A DNA stretch of 64,000 nucleotides from NCBI RefSeq assembly GCF_018613235.1, contig NZ_JAGGQP010000013.1, positions 1 to 64,000 of the forward strand, written 5' to 3'. The position numbers and the translations under genes are program-made. Of the stretch, positions 8,217-18,409 are shown piece by piece (positions within the stretch are counted from its first letter, which is position 1; each line of letters starts with the position of its first letter). The notes under the pieces were generated by a model that was not told where the DNA came from, made no database searches, and saw nothing but the letters and a program-made list of their open reading frames with translations. Source of the DNA: Bacillus sp. ISL-41. Its GTDB lineage: Bacteria; Bacillota; Bacilli; Bacillales; Cytobacillaceae.

Positions 8217-9482
8217 CGCTTCTTGTTTATCCGGTTTTATGGCAAGAAATGTTGCAAGAGCGGCAGCAATACTTAATACGGTCAGGATAATGAACATTAG
8301 CTTACTAGAATTTTTCATCATTAAAGCGATGACAGGCGGACCTGCAGCTACTCCGATGAATCTCATTGAGCTGTATAAGGATGTAATGGTCCCTCGTTCT
8401 TCTTTTTCAATACTCTCAGTAATCAATGCATCCAGTGGAGGCAGGCTAGCTCCGATACCAATACCGGCAACGAGGAACATGGAAATCAGAAACCATAGCT
8501 CTCTTGAAAAACTTAAGAGGGCCACTGAAATACCAAGCAACACTAAGCTCGAGAACGTTATCCACTTCATAAGAATCATGTTCTTCTTTATTACTTTTCC
8601 AGTAATAAATGATGAAAGGCACAGAGCCCCTAAAGGCAGGGCAAGGAACAGTCCTTTTTTCAAATCCTTTATTCCATATTTGTTCTCCAGAATATCGGAC
8701 AGGTAAAATAAGACTCCAAACAATACAAACATGACAATTGCACCAATAAAAAAGATGGCATAAAGCCAGCGCCCATTCTCGGTAAATGTCAGTTTTATTT
8801 TCTTAAGGAAATCCTTAAAAGGTAATGGTTTTTCTTTCTTTTTTGGACTTTTTACCAGGAAGATCATCATAATAATCGAAAGAGCACAGAACACTGGTAT
8901 TGAAAAAAATGGAATGAACCAGATGAATCCTGCAAGGAACGAGCCTAAAACCGGGCTGAGAACCTTCCCAAGCGTGTTTGCCGTTTCGATTTCTCCAAGG
9001 GCACCGCTCACTTCATCATCGTTTTTAAACATATCTCCAACCAGGGGCAAAACGATTGGAAAAGCTCCGGCTGCTCCCACACCCTGCAAGGCTCTTCCGA
9101 TTAAGACAACCCAGTATCCATCGTTCATTTGCCATGATGCCCATCCAGATATAGTTCCGCCAATTCCAGTGATGATCAGGCTGGGGATGATGACTTTTTT
9201 TCGGCCAATATGATCAGATAAATACCCGGCTATCGGGATTAAAAATATGGCTACTATTGAATATACAGTTATGATCAGGCTTGATTGGAAGGCAGAAATG
9301 CCCATTTTCTTTTCCATGACAGGCAAAACAGGAATCAGCATCGAATTGCCAAGTGTCATCACAAGTGGAATGGATGCGAGAGAGACAATTGCCCATTTTT
9401 GATTATTGACATTATCCTTTTTCGTATCTTTTTTATCCGAAACTCCACCGGATTTTGGAAACAAGCTTTCAATATAATTCAT
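8214..9482 (-). CDS. MFS transporter (drug-efflux type)
   Basis: A 422-residue major facilitator protein with about 12 membrane segments after a charged N-terminal tail of about 28 residues. Motif A (AGYLSDHIGRKK) follows the second segment, and the GRALQGVGAAGAFPI stretch resembles motif C-type antiporter sequence, which points to proton-coupled efflux. The substrate cannot be assigned. It is transcribed away from the MOSC gene. Confidence 0.85.
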   Translation of the reverse strand: MNYIESLFPKSGGVSDKKDTKKDNVNNQKWAIVSLASIPLVMTLGNSMLIPVLPVMEKKMGISAFQSSLIITVYSIVAIFLIPIAGYLSDHIGRKKVIIPSLIITGIGGTISGWASWQMNDGYWVVLIGRALQGVGAAGAFPIVLPLVGDMFKNDDEVSGALGEIETANTLGKVLSPVLGSFLAGFIWFIPFFSIPVFCALSIIMMIFLVKSPKKKEKPLPFKDFLKKIKLTFTENGRWLYAIFFIGAIVMFVLFGVLFYLSDILENKYGIKDLKKGLFLALPLGALCLSSFITGKVIKKNMILMKWITFSSLVLLGISVALLSFSRELWFLISMFLVAGIGIGASLPPLDALITESIEKEERGTITSLYSSMRFIGVAAGPPVIALMMKNSSKLMFIILTVLSIAAALATFLAIKPDKQEA

Positions 9483-9644
9483 GATAGTAACCTGCCTTTT
9501 TTCATACTATTTTTAGTTTGGACTTAAACAATAGAAAAAACAGATGTCTTTTTATGGGAAAATTTTTGATGTGAACAATCCTTATGGAGTTTTTAGAGTG
9601 AAAAGGATAAAATAATTGGAAAAGGCTTGAAGGTTGGTGGAGTC

Positions 9645-10286
9645 ATGACACAAATATTGTATCTGAATGTCGGGAAGCCGGAGCTTAAGACTTGGAACGG
9701 CAAACAAGAACGATCAGCAATTGGAAAAAAAAGAGTGACACAAGCGTTACTAACAAAACAATCCTTTCAGGGAGATGGCGTGGCAGCAACAGAATTTCAT
9801 GGAGGACCTGATAGGGCTGTTTGTTTTTATCCCGCAGAGCATTATTCAAAATGGTCAGTTGAATTCGGAAAGGAATTAGCTCCTCCAACCTTTGGCGAGA
9901 ATATTTCAGCCCCAGGCATGTTGGAAGCCGATATCTATATAGGTGATACATTCAAGCTTGGAGAATCTGTGATCCAGGTGACACAGGGAAGGATTCCGTG
10001 TTCAAAAATATCAAAGAATAACCAAATTGACCGGCTGCTGAAAAGGGTAGTCGATACTGGCTATACAGGCTATTTTTTCCGTGTTCTTCAAGAGGGAATG
10101 GTCTATGAAGACTCCGAAATTATTTTTTTGGAGAGGATACAAAATAACTTTTCGATTTTAAGGGCAAATGAAATTTATTTTCAGCAGAGAAAGGACTATC
10201 AGTCGATTGAAGAACTTATAGAAATCGAGGAATTGGCAGAAGACTGGAAGAAAAACCTTGAGAAGCTTTTAATGCAGAAAAATTAA
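9645..10286 (+). CDS. MOSC domain protein (YiiM-like)
   Basis: A protein of about 213 residues with the MOSC fold. EFHGGPDRAVCFYPAEHY and the conserved cysteine in GRIPCSKIS are typical of the YiiM branch. MOSC domains bind molybdenum cofactor or carry a sulfur/molybdenum centre; YiiM-type proteins reduce N-hydroxylated compounds. I chose ATG 9645 because GGTGG precedes it; a TTG at 9627 is an alternative. No partner gene is adjacent, though modB/modA lie elsewhere in the window. Confidence 0.85.
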   Translation: MTQILYLNVGKPELKTWNGKQERSAIGKKRVTQALLTKQSFQGDGVAATEFHGGPDRAVCFYPAEHYSKWSVEFGKELAPPTFGENISAPGMLEADIYIGDTFKLGESVIQVTQGRIPCSKISKNNQIDRLLKRVVDTGYTGYFFRVLQEGMVYEDSEIIFLERIQNNFSILRANEIYFQQRKDYQSIEELIEIEELAEDWKKNLEKLLMQKN

Positions 10287-10304
10287 AATATTTCTTTTTT
10301 TTGT

Positions 10305-10333
10305 TTGACATTTGTGAATCACCGCTTTATTAT
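10305..10333 (+). promoter_or_regulatory. trp operon promoter
   Basis: TTGACA (10305-10310) and TATTAT (10328-10333) are 17 bases apart. TATAAT overlaps at 10331 but with a 20-base spacer. The transcript would enter the first T-box almost at once. Confidence 0.65.
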
Positions 10334-10349
10334 AATGATTAATATATGA

Positions 10350-10625
10350 ATGAGCGATGACGAAGAGTAGTAACTGGATCAGGTACCTCAGAGAGCTGAT
10401 GGTTGGTGGGAATCAGTGTAACTGTTGCAGCGAATGGACTTCCGAGCTTCCGGACCGAACCCTTATGAGAGTAGGCTCTGGCGAAATGGCCTTATCGTTA
10501 TAAAAGGCAGGCATTAAGCATTCAATGCTCGATGCTGTTAAGTGAGCTGTTTTACAGCTAATTAAGGTGGCACCACGGGTCTCTCGTCCTTTTTGTATTC
10601 AATAAGGATGGGGGCCCTTTTTGTC
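10350..10625 (+). promoter_or_regulatory. T-box riboswitch 1, tryptophan specifier
   Basis: The T-box sequence AAGGTGGCACCACGG is at 10564-10578, followed by a terminator (10576-10624) whose 5' arm overlaps it. In Stem I, GCGAATGGACTTCCGAGC aligns with the specifier loop of known T-boxes, putting the specifier codon TGG (Trp) at 10435-10437, six bases before GAGC as in glyQS. Uncharged tRNA-Trp would stabilise the antiterminator. Confidence 0.9.
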
Positions 10626-10639
10626 TGCTGTTAAATATC

Positions 10640-10947
10640 GATAATAATATTATGTAAACTCGATGAACAAGAAGAGTAAGCAGGATATTTCTGTTGCAGA
10701 GAGCCGGGTATGGTGTGAACCGGTACAGAAATACTTGCCGAATGGCCTTGTGAGAGGCAGCCTGAAGTAACAGTAGGGCTGCCCGGACTCCTCCGTTAAA
10801 AGGATAGGGTATATCGAAAGCTTTTTTGGTTTTCCTGTACCTGAAAAGAGGGAGCTCTTAAAGCTCCAATTTGAGGTGGCACCGCGGTCCAATCGTAATC
10901 GTCCTCTATACAGCACAATCATTGTGCATGTATAGGGGACTTTTTTA
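10640..10947 (+). promoter_or_regulatory. T-box riboswitch 2, tryptophan specifier
   Basis: A second complete element: T-box sequence GAGGTGGCACCGCGG at 10872-10886, specifier TGG at 10743-10745 in CGAATGGCCTTGTGAGA, and a terminator at 10901-10947 with a long stem (GTCC-CTATA-GCACAAT arms) and six T. It lies between T-box 1 and trpE, so polymerase must pass two Trp-tRNA checks in series. Confidence 0.92.
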
Positions 10948-10965
10948 TTTCTAAGGAGGATTTAT

Positions 10966-12360
10966 ATGAATGTAGAAGCTCCAGATGTTTTTATTGAGGA
11001 AATTGAGGGAGATACATTAACGCCTATATCTGTATTTCAAATGATATCAGGAAAGAAAAAATTCCTTCTGGAAAGCTCTCATAAACATAATGATTCCGGC
11101 CGGTTTTCTTTTATTGGCTGCGATCCAGTTTACGAGCTTTTGAATGAGAAGGGCGAGACCTATCTTTCAAGGAAAGGGGTTAAGGAGCGAGTAAAGGAAC
11201 CATTTTCCAAGGCGCTGAAAGAAATGCTTCCTAAATTAAATACTGAATTCGATATTCCTTTTATAGGTGGAGGGGTAGGTTTTGTCAGCTATGATTTCAT
11301 TCGCGACTTTGAAGAAATTGGGCCGCTTAAGGAAGACCCTCTCGATATGCCAGAAGCACATTTGATGTTCTTCAATGAAGTCATCGTGTTTGACCATCTT
11401 AAACAAAAGATCAACCTGATCGGCATTCCGTTCCCAGGATACAGCAATGACGATCTTATAAAGAAAATAAAGAAACGAAAAGAAGAACTTGATTCGTCAG
11501 TCAAAAAACAACCTGTCAATCGATTTGCATTATCAGATTTTAGAACATCGCAAAACAGGGAGGAATTTGAAAAATCGGTCAGGACCGCAAAGAGCCTGAT
11601 TGAAGAGGGAGAAATCTTTCAGGTTGTGCTATCAAGAAGGCTTTCAGCGGATGCCAAAGGAGATCCATTTTCGTTCTATCGAAAGCTGCGAGTGGATAAT
11701 CCTTCCCCTTATATGTACTTCATTGACTTTGAAGGCTATGTTGTTGCCGGTACATCCCCTGAAAGCCTTGTGAAGTACAGGGATGGAACGATGATTACCA
11801 ATCCAATTGCAGGTACAAGGCCTAGAGGGAAAACAGCTGAGGAAGATATAAAACTGGAAATGGAATTAGCACAGGATGAAAAGGAATTGGCCGAACATAA
11901 GATGCTGGTCGACCTGTCGAGGAACGATTTAGGAAGGATTTGTGAGATTGGCAGTGTAAAGGTGGATAAATTCCTGGCTGTTGAGAGGTATCAGTTTGTC
12001 ATGCATCTCGTATCAGAGGTGAGCGGGAGGCTCTTGCCAGTAGCTCATCCTGTTGATGGACTGGCGGCTTGCCTGCCTGCAGGTACAGTGTCAGGAGCTC
12101 CAAAAATTCGTGCGATGCAAATCATCAACGAGCTTGAAGCTGAAAAAAGAGGTGTTTATTCAGGAGCAGTCGGTTACTTCTCTGCTTGTGGAAGCATGGA
12201 CTTTGCCCTCGCAATCAGAACATTGGTTGTCAAGGATGGCAAAGGGTATCTGCAGGCAGGTGCCGGTATTGTTTATGACTCTGATCCTGCAAAAGAATTC
12301 GATGAAACCAACCATAAATTAAAAGCATTGATGGAGGCAGCCAATGATTCTACTCATTGA
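10966..12360 (+). CDS. trpE: anthranilate synthase component I TrpE
   Basis: A 464-residue chorismate-binding enzyme that makes anthranilate from chorismate with TrpG. The LLES motif near residue 35 is the tryptophan feedback site of TrpE, which argues against PabB. The C-terminal catalytic domain (about 180-455) carries IAGTRPRGKT and the GAGIVYDSDP end motif. The start ATG follows AAGGAGGA, 18 bases after the second T-box terminator. It overlaps trpG by 17 bases, suggesting translational coupling. Confidence 0.95.
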   Translation: MNVEAPDVFIEEIEGDTLTPISVFQMISGKKKFLLESSHKHNDSGRFSFIGCDPVYELLNEKGETYLSRKGVKERVKEPFSKALKEMLPKLNTEFDIPFIGGGVGFVSYDFIRDFEEIGPLKEDPLDMPEAHLMFFNEVIVFDHLKQKINLIGIPFPGYSNDDLIKKIKKRKEELDSSVKKQPVNRFALSDFRTSQNREEFEKSVRTAKSLIEEGEIFQVVLSRRLSADAKGDPFSFYRKLRVDNPSPYMYFIDFEGYVVAGTSPESLVKYRDGTMITNPIAGTRPRGKTAEEDIKLEMELAQDEKELAEHKMLVDLSRNDLGRICEIGSVKVDKFLAVERYQFVMHLVSEVSGRLLPVAHPVDGLAACLPAGTVSGAPKIRAMQIINELEAEKRGVYSGAVGYFSACGSMDFALAIRTLVVKDGKGYLQAGAGIVYDSDPAKEFDETNHKLKALMEAANDSTH

Positions 12361-12946
12361 TAATTACGATTCATTTACCTATAACCTTTATCAGTATCTA
12401 AGCGAACTTGGGGCTGAAGTGAAAACGATCCGGAACGATAAAATATCGGTTCTGGAAATCTCACGTATGCAACCTGAAGCAATCGTTCTTTCTCCAGGTC
12501 CAGGCAGGCCGGAACAAGCCGGAATCTGTATTGAAACTGTTAAACAATTGGCTCCATCTATCCCGATCCTGGGGATATGTCTTGGCCATCAGGCGATAGC
12601 ACATGCATTTGGCAGCTCGATCATCAAGGCAAAAAAAATCAGGCATGGCAAGGAATCTAAGCTCAGACATACAGGAACTTCACTGATGAATCATCTGGAG
12701 GAACATCCTGAAGTCATGAGATATCACTCCTTGGTGATCGACCGGACGACGATGACTGAAGATTTTCAGGTTCTGGCTGAAGCAGCTGATGACGAAGAAA
12801 TCATGGCAATCAAGCATAAACATTATCCTTTATACGGACTTCAGTTTCATCCGGAATCCATTGGAACGAAGAGTGGAAAGCAGATTTTATCGAATTTTCT
12901 TACTGAAATCAGAGAGGGGACTTTAACTCATGAAACAATATCTTGA
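12344..12946 (+). CDS. trpG: anthranilate synthase glutamine amidotransferase TrpG
   Basis: A 200-residue class I glutamine amidotransferase. The catalytic cysteine is C79 in GICLGHQ and the His/Glu pair is in QFHPES near 168. It feeds ammonia to TrpE. It is inside the trp operon, unlike B. subtilis where the subunit is encoded in the folate operon and shared; it could still also serve PabB. Confidence 0.93.
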   Translation: MILLIDNYDSFTYNLYQYLSELGAEVKTIRNDKISVLEISRMQPEAIVLSPGPGRPEQAGICIETVKQLAPSIPILGICLGHQAIAHAFGSSIIKAKKIRHGKESKLRHTGTSLMNHLEEHPEVMRYHSLVIDRTTMTEDFQVLAEAADDEEIMAIKHKHYPLYGLQFHPESIGTKSGKQILSNFLTEIREGTLTHETIS

Positions 12947-13955
12947 AATGGTGGTCGAAGGAAAATCACTGTCGGAGCATGAAATGGAAGAAGCAGTCCA
13001 GGGAATTTTCACCCAGGATACATCCGATGCCGAAATCGCATCATTCTTGACTGGACTTAAGTTAAAAGGAGAAAGCGCAGAGGAAGTATCAGGTCTGGTA
13101 AAGGCAATCAGAAAACATGCACTGAATTTTACAAAAAATATACCGAATGTTTTGGATAATTGCGGAACAGGTGGAGATGGATCCAAAAGCTTCAACATTA
13201 GCACGACTTCCGCATTTGTCATAGCAGGGGTCGGAATTACGGTAGCAAAGCATGGAAACAGAAGCGTATCAAGCAAGACCGGAAGCGCGGATGTTTTGGA
13301 GGCGCTAGGTGTTGGTCTGGACTTATCTCCTGAAGCAACAGAAGAGGTCCTTGAACAGAATGGGATTGCATTTCTTTTTGCTCCCCATGTCCATCCAAAA
13401 CTAAAACAAATCATGAAGGTAAGAAGGGACTTGAAAATCCCTACGATCTTTAATTTAATCGGGCCACTGACAAATCCAGTACAGCTTGATTATCAGCTGC
13501 TTGGAATCTACCGCAGGGATATGCTTGATAAGTTTGCCCATGTGCTGGCAAACCTGAACAGGAAGCGGGCCATCGTCATTAACGGAGCAGGAGGAATGGA
13601 TGAAGCATCTCTAGCGGGTGAAAACGAAATGGTCCTCGTTTCTGAAGGAGAAACCAAGCGATTCACGCTTAATCCAGAAGAAGTCAACTTGCCCTTATAC
13701 GATAACAGCAGGATCAGGGGTGGAGATGCACGAGATAATGCTGACATATTGCTCCAAGTCCTTCAAGGTAAAAAAGGTGCACAACGGGATACAGTGCTGC
13801 TTAACGCTGGTATTGGAATCTATACCGCAGGGAAGGCTGAATCGATTCTGCAGGGAGTGAATCTGGCAGCGGAAAGCATCGATTCAGGCAGGGCAATGTC
13901 CAAACTGGAGAACTTAATCAGCATCAGTAATCAAAACAAAAAGGCGGTAGGATGA
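12930..13955 (+). CDS. trpD: anthranilate phosphoribosyltransferase TrpD
   Basis: A 341-residue enzyme joining anthranilate and PRPP. The PRPP-binding loop CGTGGDGSKSFNIST starts at residue 78, and KHGNRSVSSKTGSAD lies downstream, both family hallmarks. It overlaps the end of trpG by 17 bases, and trpC begins one base after its stop. Confidence 0.95.
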   Translation: MKQYLEMVVEGKSLSEHEMEEAVQGIFTQDTSDAEIASFLTGLKLKGESAEEVSGLVKAIRKHALNFTKNIPNVLDNCGTGGDGSKSFNISTTSAFVIAGVGITVAKHGNRSVSSKTGSADVLEALGVGLDLSPEATEEVLEQNGIAFLFAPHVHPKLKQIMKVRRDLKIPTIFNLIGPLTNPVQLDYQLLGIYRRDMLDKFAHVLANLNRKRAIVINGAGGMDEASLAGENEMVLVSEGETKRFTLNPEEVNLPLYDNSRIRGGDARDNADILLQVLQGKKGAQRDTVLLNAGIGIYTAGKAESILQGVNLAAESIDSGRAMSKLENLISISNQNKKAVG

Positions 13956-13956
13956 G

Positions 13957-14745
13957 ATGAGTACAATACTTGATTCAATAATAGAAAGAAAAAAAGTTGA
14001 GGTGGAAGAGCTGAGGAAGTCAGCCAAGGAAATACCTGAAATTCTTTCGAAGCCCCGGTCTCTGCTAAAAGCCCTAAGAGAGGCAAATAATGTTGCCATC
14101 ATTTCAGAATTTAAAAGGGCTTCACCTTCGAAAGGAGACATCAATCTTTCTTTGGACCCTGCTGAGCAGGCAAAACTTTATGCCCTGTCTGGTGCATCGA
14201 CTATATCTGTGTTAACGGATGAAAAGGGGTTTAAGGGGTCTTTCAGCGATTTGAAAGAAGTCAGAGAAGCCGTGGAGCTTCCGGTTCTCTGCAAGGATTT
14301 TATCGTTGATTCGATCCAAATAGACCTGGCCCTTTCCGCAGGAGCAGATATCATCTTGCTCATCGCATCGGCATTGCCCCTGGAAAAACTGGCAGAGCTA
14401 TACGAGTATGCCTCTGAAAAGGGACTTGAGTGCCTCGTTGAAATCCACGACGAAACAGATTTAGAAAAGGCACTCCATATAAAAGCTCAAATCATCGGAA
14501 TCAACAATCGTGATTTGAAAACATTCGAGGTCAATCTGGAAAATACCGAAAAACTTGGACCTCTTGTCAAAAAAGCAGGCGCCTTGCTGATCAGCGAAAG
14601 CGGTATAAGAACAAGGGAGGATGTACTCCGTGTCGCAGCTGCAGGTGCAAGCGGGGTATTGATTGGAGAAACTTTTATGACTTCAACAGATATCAAAAAT
14701 ACTTTCACTCAGTTCACTGTTCCTATTGTGAGGGATTTTACATGA
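13957..14745 (+). CDS. trpC: indole-3-glycerol phosphate synthase TrpC
   Basis: A 262-residue TIM barrel that closes the indole ring. Catalytic Glu51 and Lys53 are in SEFKRASPSKG, with a second lysine in LCKDF near 111 and the phosphate-binding SESGI and GVLIGE loops near the end. The stop overlaps the trpF start (ATGA). Confidence 0.95.
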   Translation: MSTILDSIIERKKVEVEELRKSAKEIPEILSKPRSLLKALREANNVAIISEFKRASPSKGDINLSLDPAEQAKLYALSGASTISVLTDEKGFKGSFSDLKEVREAVELPVLCKDFIVDSIQIDLALSAGADIILLIASALPLEKLAELYEYASEKGLECLVEIHDETDLEKALHIKAQIIGINNRDLKTFEVNLENTEKLGPLVKKAGALLISESGIRTREDVLRVAAAGASGVLIGETFMTSTDIKNTFTQFTVPIVRDFT

Positions 14746-15365
14746 AGGTTAAGGTATGCGGCATTAAAACGGTTGAAGCAGCAAGCCATGCTGTAGAGAA
14801 AGGTGCAGACGCTCTTGGATTTGTCTTTGCAGAAAGTAAAAGGCAAGTAACAGTTCTGCAGGCACAGCAGATTATTGCGGATATACCGGCACATGTCTGG
14901 AAGGTAGGAGTTTTTGTAAATGAGGATGCTGCAACAATACAGCAAATCGCCGGAACTGCAGGGCTTACACATATTCAGCTTCATGGTGACGAGGTTCCTG
15001 CTGAATATCGATCAATTGGGCTGCCGTTAATAAAGGCTGTTTCTGTTAAGTCACCGGGAGATCTCGAGAAAATTGATGATATAGAAGCAGATTATATCCT
15101 TCTTGACAGTCCTCCGGCGGAATATCGGGGAGGAAACGGGTTAAGTTTTGAGTGGGATCTGGCAAATGCATTAAAAAATTCAAACACCAAAGTAATTCTG
15201 GCAGGTGGCTTGGATTCTGTAAACGTCAGCAAAGCAATCTCAAAGATTAACCCCTTGATGGTTGATGTCAGCAGCGGTGTCGAAACAAACGGAGAAAAGG
15301 ATCTAGTGAAAATAAAAGAATTTATCAATAGCGCAAAAAAATCGAGGGAGGAAAATGCAGGATGA
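14742..15365 (+). CDS. trpF: phosphoribosylanthranilate isomerase TrpF
   Basis: A 207-residue TIM barrel. The catalytic Cys7 is in KVCGIK and the catalytic Asp near 126 in LLDSPP. It catalyses the Amadori rearrangement before TrpC. It overlaps both neighbours by four bases. Confidence 0.95.
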   Translation: MKVKVCGIKTVEAASHAVEKGADALGFVFAESKRQVTVLQAQQIIADIPAHVWKVGVFVNEDAATIQQIAGTAGLTHIQLHGDEVPAEYRSIGLPLIKAVSVKSPGDLEKIDDIEADYILLDSPPAEYRGGNGLSFEWDLANALKNSNTKVILAGGLDSVNVSKAISKINPLMVDVSSGVETNGEKDLVKIKEFINSAKKSREENAG

Positions 15366-16567
15366 GTTTAACTACTTATAATTTACCAGACGAAAAGGGA
15401 CACTTTGGAAATTACGGAGGCAGGTTCGTACCAGAAACATTGATGCAGGCTGTCCTCGAATTGGAGAAGGAATACAAGAGGGCGCAGGAAGACGAGGAGT
15501 TCCATAGAGAATTACAAAAATTAATGAAGGATTACGTAGGGAGGGAAACGCCATTATATCTAGCGGGAAATCTCACGGAACATGCCGGCGGAGCAAAAAT
15601 ATATTTGAAACGGGAGGACCTTAACCATACAGGAGCCCATAAAATCAACAATACTGTCGGCCAGGCCTTGCTTGCAGTCAGAATGGGCAAACGGAAAATC
15701 GTAGCTGAAACAGGTGCTGGACAGCATGGAGTTGCTACTGCAACAGTCTGTGCCCTGCTAAATTTGGAATGTGTGATTTTCATGGGCAAAGAGGATATCA
15801 GACGGCAGCAATTAAATGTTTTCAGGATGGAACTCCTGGGGGCAAAGGTGGTCAGTGTAGATGCTGGTAGCGGCACATTGAAGGATGCGGTCAATGAAGC
15901 TCTTCGCTACTGGGTTACAAATGTCAGGGATACTCATTATATACTTGGGTCTGTAATGGGTCCTCATCCGTTTCCAAAAATGGTTCGTGACTTTCAGAGC
16001 GTCATCGGCAAAGAAACAAAACAGCAATTTTTCGAAAAAGAAGGGAAGCTGCCTGATGCCCTTGTAGCTTGCATAGGAGGGGGCAGCAATTCGATTGGTT
16101 TGTTTTATCCGTTCATTGAGGAGGAAAGTGTGTCAATTTATGGTGTAGAAGCTGCAGGTCTAGGCCTGGCAACTGACAAGCATGCCGCCTCACTAACCAA
16201 GGGCAAACCAGGAGTACTGCATGGTGCGATGATGTACCTTCTTCAGAATGAAGACGGTCAAATTCAGGAAGCACACTCGATTTCAGCTGGCTTGGACTAC
16301 CCTGGAATTGGTCCTGAGCACAGCTATCTTCATGATATTAATAGAATCATGTATGAATCCGTAACGGATGACGAAGCACTTCATTCATTTCAACTGCTTT
16401 CAAAATTAGAGGGAATCATCCCTGCTCTGGAAAGTGCACATGCCATTGCGTACGCAGTCAAGCTAGCCGCCGGGATGAGTAAGGATGAGAGTATCGTTGT
16501 CTGCTTATCTGGCCGCGGTGATAAAGATGTTCAGACAATTAAGGACAGAATCGGAGGACTGGAATGA
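15362..16567 (+). CDS. trpB: tryptophan synthase beta chain TrpB
   Basis: A 401-residue PLP enzyme that condenses indole with serine. The PLP lysine is K94 in TGAHKINN, and the phosphate-binding loop GGGSNSIG lies near 232. Full length. The stop overlaps the trpA start by four bases. Confidence 0.96.
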   Translation: MSLTTYNLPDEKGHFGNYGGRFVPETLMQAVLELEKEYKRAQEDEEFHRELQKLMKDYVGRETPLYLAGNLTEHAGGAKIYLKREDLNHTGAHKINNTVGQALLAVRMGKRKIVAETGAGQHGVATATVCALLNLECVIFMGKEDIRRQQLNVFRMELLGAKVVSVDAGSGTLKDAVNEALRYWVTNVRDTHYILGSVMGPHPFPKMVRDFQSVIGKETKQQFFEKEGKLPDALVACIGGGSNSIGLFYPFIEEESVSIYGVEAAGLGLATDKHAASLTKGKPGVLHGAMMYLLQNEDGQIQEAHSISAGLDYPGIGPEHSYLHDINRIMYESVTDDEALHSFQLLSKLEGIIPALESAHAIAYAVKLAAGMSKDESIVVCLSGRGDKDVQTIKDRIGGLE

Positions 16568-17349
16568 TGGATAAAATTCAGAAGGCTCTTACTGAAAAAG
16601 AAAAAAAGGCTTTTGTTCCATATATAATGGCTGGGGATGGAGGGCTAGAAACCCTCAAAGAGAAGCTGTTGTTTTTACAGGAGTGTGGTGCCGATGCGGT
16701 AGAACTTGGCATCCCCTTTTCAGATCCTGTTGCTGATGGGCCCACAATCCAGGAGGCCGGAATACGTGCGCTTAAAAAAGGAACTACCTTGAGAAAAGTA
16801 TTGGAGACGATACAAACCTTCAAAACTGAAATCTCAATTCCTCTAATTCTAATGACTTATTTGAATCCCCTTGTAGCATACGGGATCAACAAGTTTGCCG
16901 AAGATGCTGCGAACGCTGGTGTATCTGGGTGCATCATCCCCGATCTCCCTCTTGAGGAGGAAGATTTCATTCTTCCGGCGCTCGAGCAGCAGGAAATCGC
17001 CTTAATCAGGCTAGTAACACTCACAACACCAGTTGAGAGAATAAAGGAAATCGGCTCCAGGGCAACAGGGTTTATTTATGCCGTAACCGTAACAGGTATC
17101 ACAGGTGCAAGAAACAATTTCAGCGAGGATCTTGCTGCTTTCCTAAGTTCAGTTAAAAGTGTCAGTTCAGTCCCGGTGCTTGCAGGGTTCGGAGTATCAA
17201 ACGCTGAACAAGTTAGAGAAGTGTGCAAGCATTGTGATGGTGTGATCGTTGGAAGTAAGATTGTTGATTTATTTGAACAAAGAGACCTTGATGGAATAAA
17301 ACAGCTCGTTCATACTGCTGAAGAGGTTGGTTTACAAGTTTACAAGTAA
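16564..17349 (+). CDS. trpA: tryptophan synthase alpha chain TrpA
   Basis: A 261-residue TIM barrel that releases indole for TrpB. Catalytic Glu47 is in [10 protein letters not shown] and Asp58 in VADGP. The start ATG at 16564 is followed directly by a second ATG, either of which could be used. It is the last gene of the trp operon, followed by a bidirectional terminator. Confidence 0.96.
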   Translation: MMDKIQKALTEKEKKAFVPYIMAGDGGLETLKEKLLFLQECGADAVELGIPFSDPVADGPTIQEAGIRALKKGTTLRKVLETIQTFKTEISIPLILMTYLNPLVAYGINKFAEDAANAGVSGCIIPDLPLEEEDFILPALEQQEIALIRLVTLTTPVERIKEIGSRATGFIYAVTVTGITGARNNFSEDLAAFLSSVKSVSSVPVLAGFGVSNAEQVREVCKHCDGVIVGSKIVDLFEQRDLDGIKQLVHTAEEVGLQVYK

Positions 17350-17390
17350 CTCTTTTACGAAGAATCAATTAATCGCTAAAAAACAACAAA

Positions 17391-17426
17391 GAAATAGCCG
17401 CTGCCTTCCAAGCAGCGGCTATTTCC
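17391..17426. terminator. bidirectional terminator after trpA
   Basis: AAATAGCCGCTGC and GCAGCGGCTATTT form a 13-bp stem around CTTCCAA. It lies between trpA on plus and a methyltransferase gene on minus. Confidence 0.85.
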
Positions 17427-18027
17427 TTTCTGCAGTGACACATACTGTCAAAACAGGTCTTACCTGCAGATAGGATGTCTCTGGGTTTTTGAATCCAGCA
17501 TCTATTAAATCTTTTTTCATACGTTCTCCCAATTGCTTGGCTGTCTCTGCAGTCGAACCTTCTTCTCGAGGCTGGACAGTCAGGACGATTCTGCCTCCTA
17601 TTTTCGACAATCGAAATAAATGCCTTAAGGAAGTCTGCGGTTGGTCCCAAAGTGGGTAATTATTTACCGAAATGATCTTATTGTAACGATGATCGGGTTG
17701 GAAGTCGGCAACATCACCTAAAGTCAGTTGTACTTTCCCTGTTTCAATCCATTCTTTATTTCTCTTTGCCGCCTCCTCCTTCATTTTTGCAGATAAGTCA
17801 ATTCCATCCACTTCAATTCCGCGAAAATTTGACATTAAAGTCTTGATGCCATAACCGGGACCGAAGCCAACTTCCAAGATACGATCATTTTTATTCACTT
17901 GAAGTTTGTTTATACTCCATCGATTGATTTTGCGATTCTCAAAATACATTATAGTTCCTGCCAGCTTTCCAAGAATGCCTCTTGGCTTCTCGAACTGCTT
18001 TGCCATCGAATCTATCATATTCGTCAC
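17419..18027 (-). CDS. class I SAM-dependent methyltransferase
   Basis: A 202-residue methyltransferase with SAM-binding motif I, LEVGFGPGYG, at 51-60, and an acidic residue after the next strand (VDGIDLS). The substrate is unknown; the N-terminal part resembles small-molecule methyltransferases. It has its own upstream region and no operon partner. Confidence 0.82.
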   Translation of the reverse strand: MTNMIDSMAKQFEKPRGILGKLAGTIMYFENRKINRWSINKLQVNKNDRILEVGFGPGYGIKTLMSNFRGIEVDGIDLSAKMKEEAAKRNKEWIETGKVQLTLGDVADFQPDHRYNKIISVNNYPLWDQPQTSLRHLFRLSKIGGRIVLTVQPREEGSTAETAKQLGERMKKDLIDAGFKNPETSYLQVRPVLTVCVTAERK

Positions 18028-18400
18028 TCCTGATTATTTTACCCGGATTTATTCCTGGTTGTTCTTTTATACCAGTTATCGCTTATTTTTAAACTTTTCA
18101 ACCTGTAAATACCTATCATTTTAACCTCATGAAAAATGATGATAGCAACACGGGGTGGGAATAAAGACAGTCTATTCTGAAAATTATTTCTCGGGAAAGC
18201 GCAGAAACGGACAATATACAACAATAAAAGTATGGTAAATGAAAAAAATGACTAAATTTGTCAGGTGTGATAATGTATATTTTTTCTTAAAGCGTGCGAT
18301 TTGTTACAGTACATTCAATTATTTGTTGTATATACTTTACTTAAAGTTTTTCAAGGCTGGAAATAAAAGAGACGAAATAATTAGTTTTTAATAAAGGACG
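18028..18400. other. 373-bp intergenic region between divergent genes
   Basis: It holds the promoters of the methyltransferase (minus) and of the hypothetical gene at 18410 (plus). TATACT at 18330-18335 is a -10 candidate, but I cannot fix a convincing -35. No ORF, repeat or hairpin of note is visible. Confidence 0.4.
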
Positions 18401-18409
18401 TTGAACGAG

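Noticed and set aside
8140-8706. 188-residue plus-strand ORF over the MFS gene 3' half
   Set aside because: It overlaps the real hydrolase end and is antisense to conserved membrane helices; no ribosome site.
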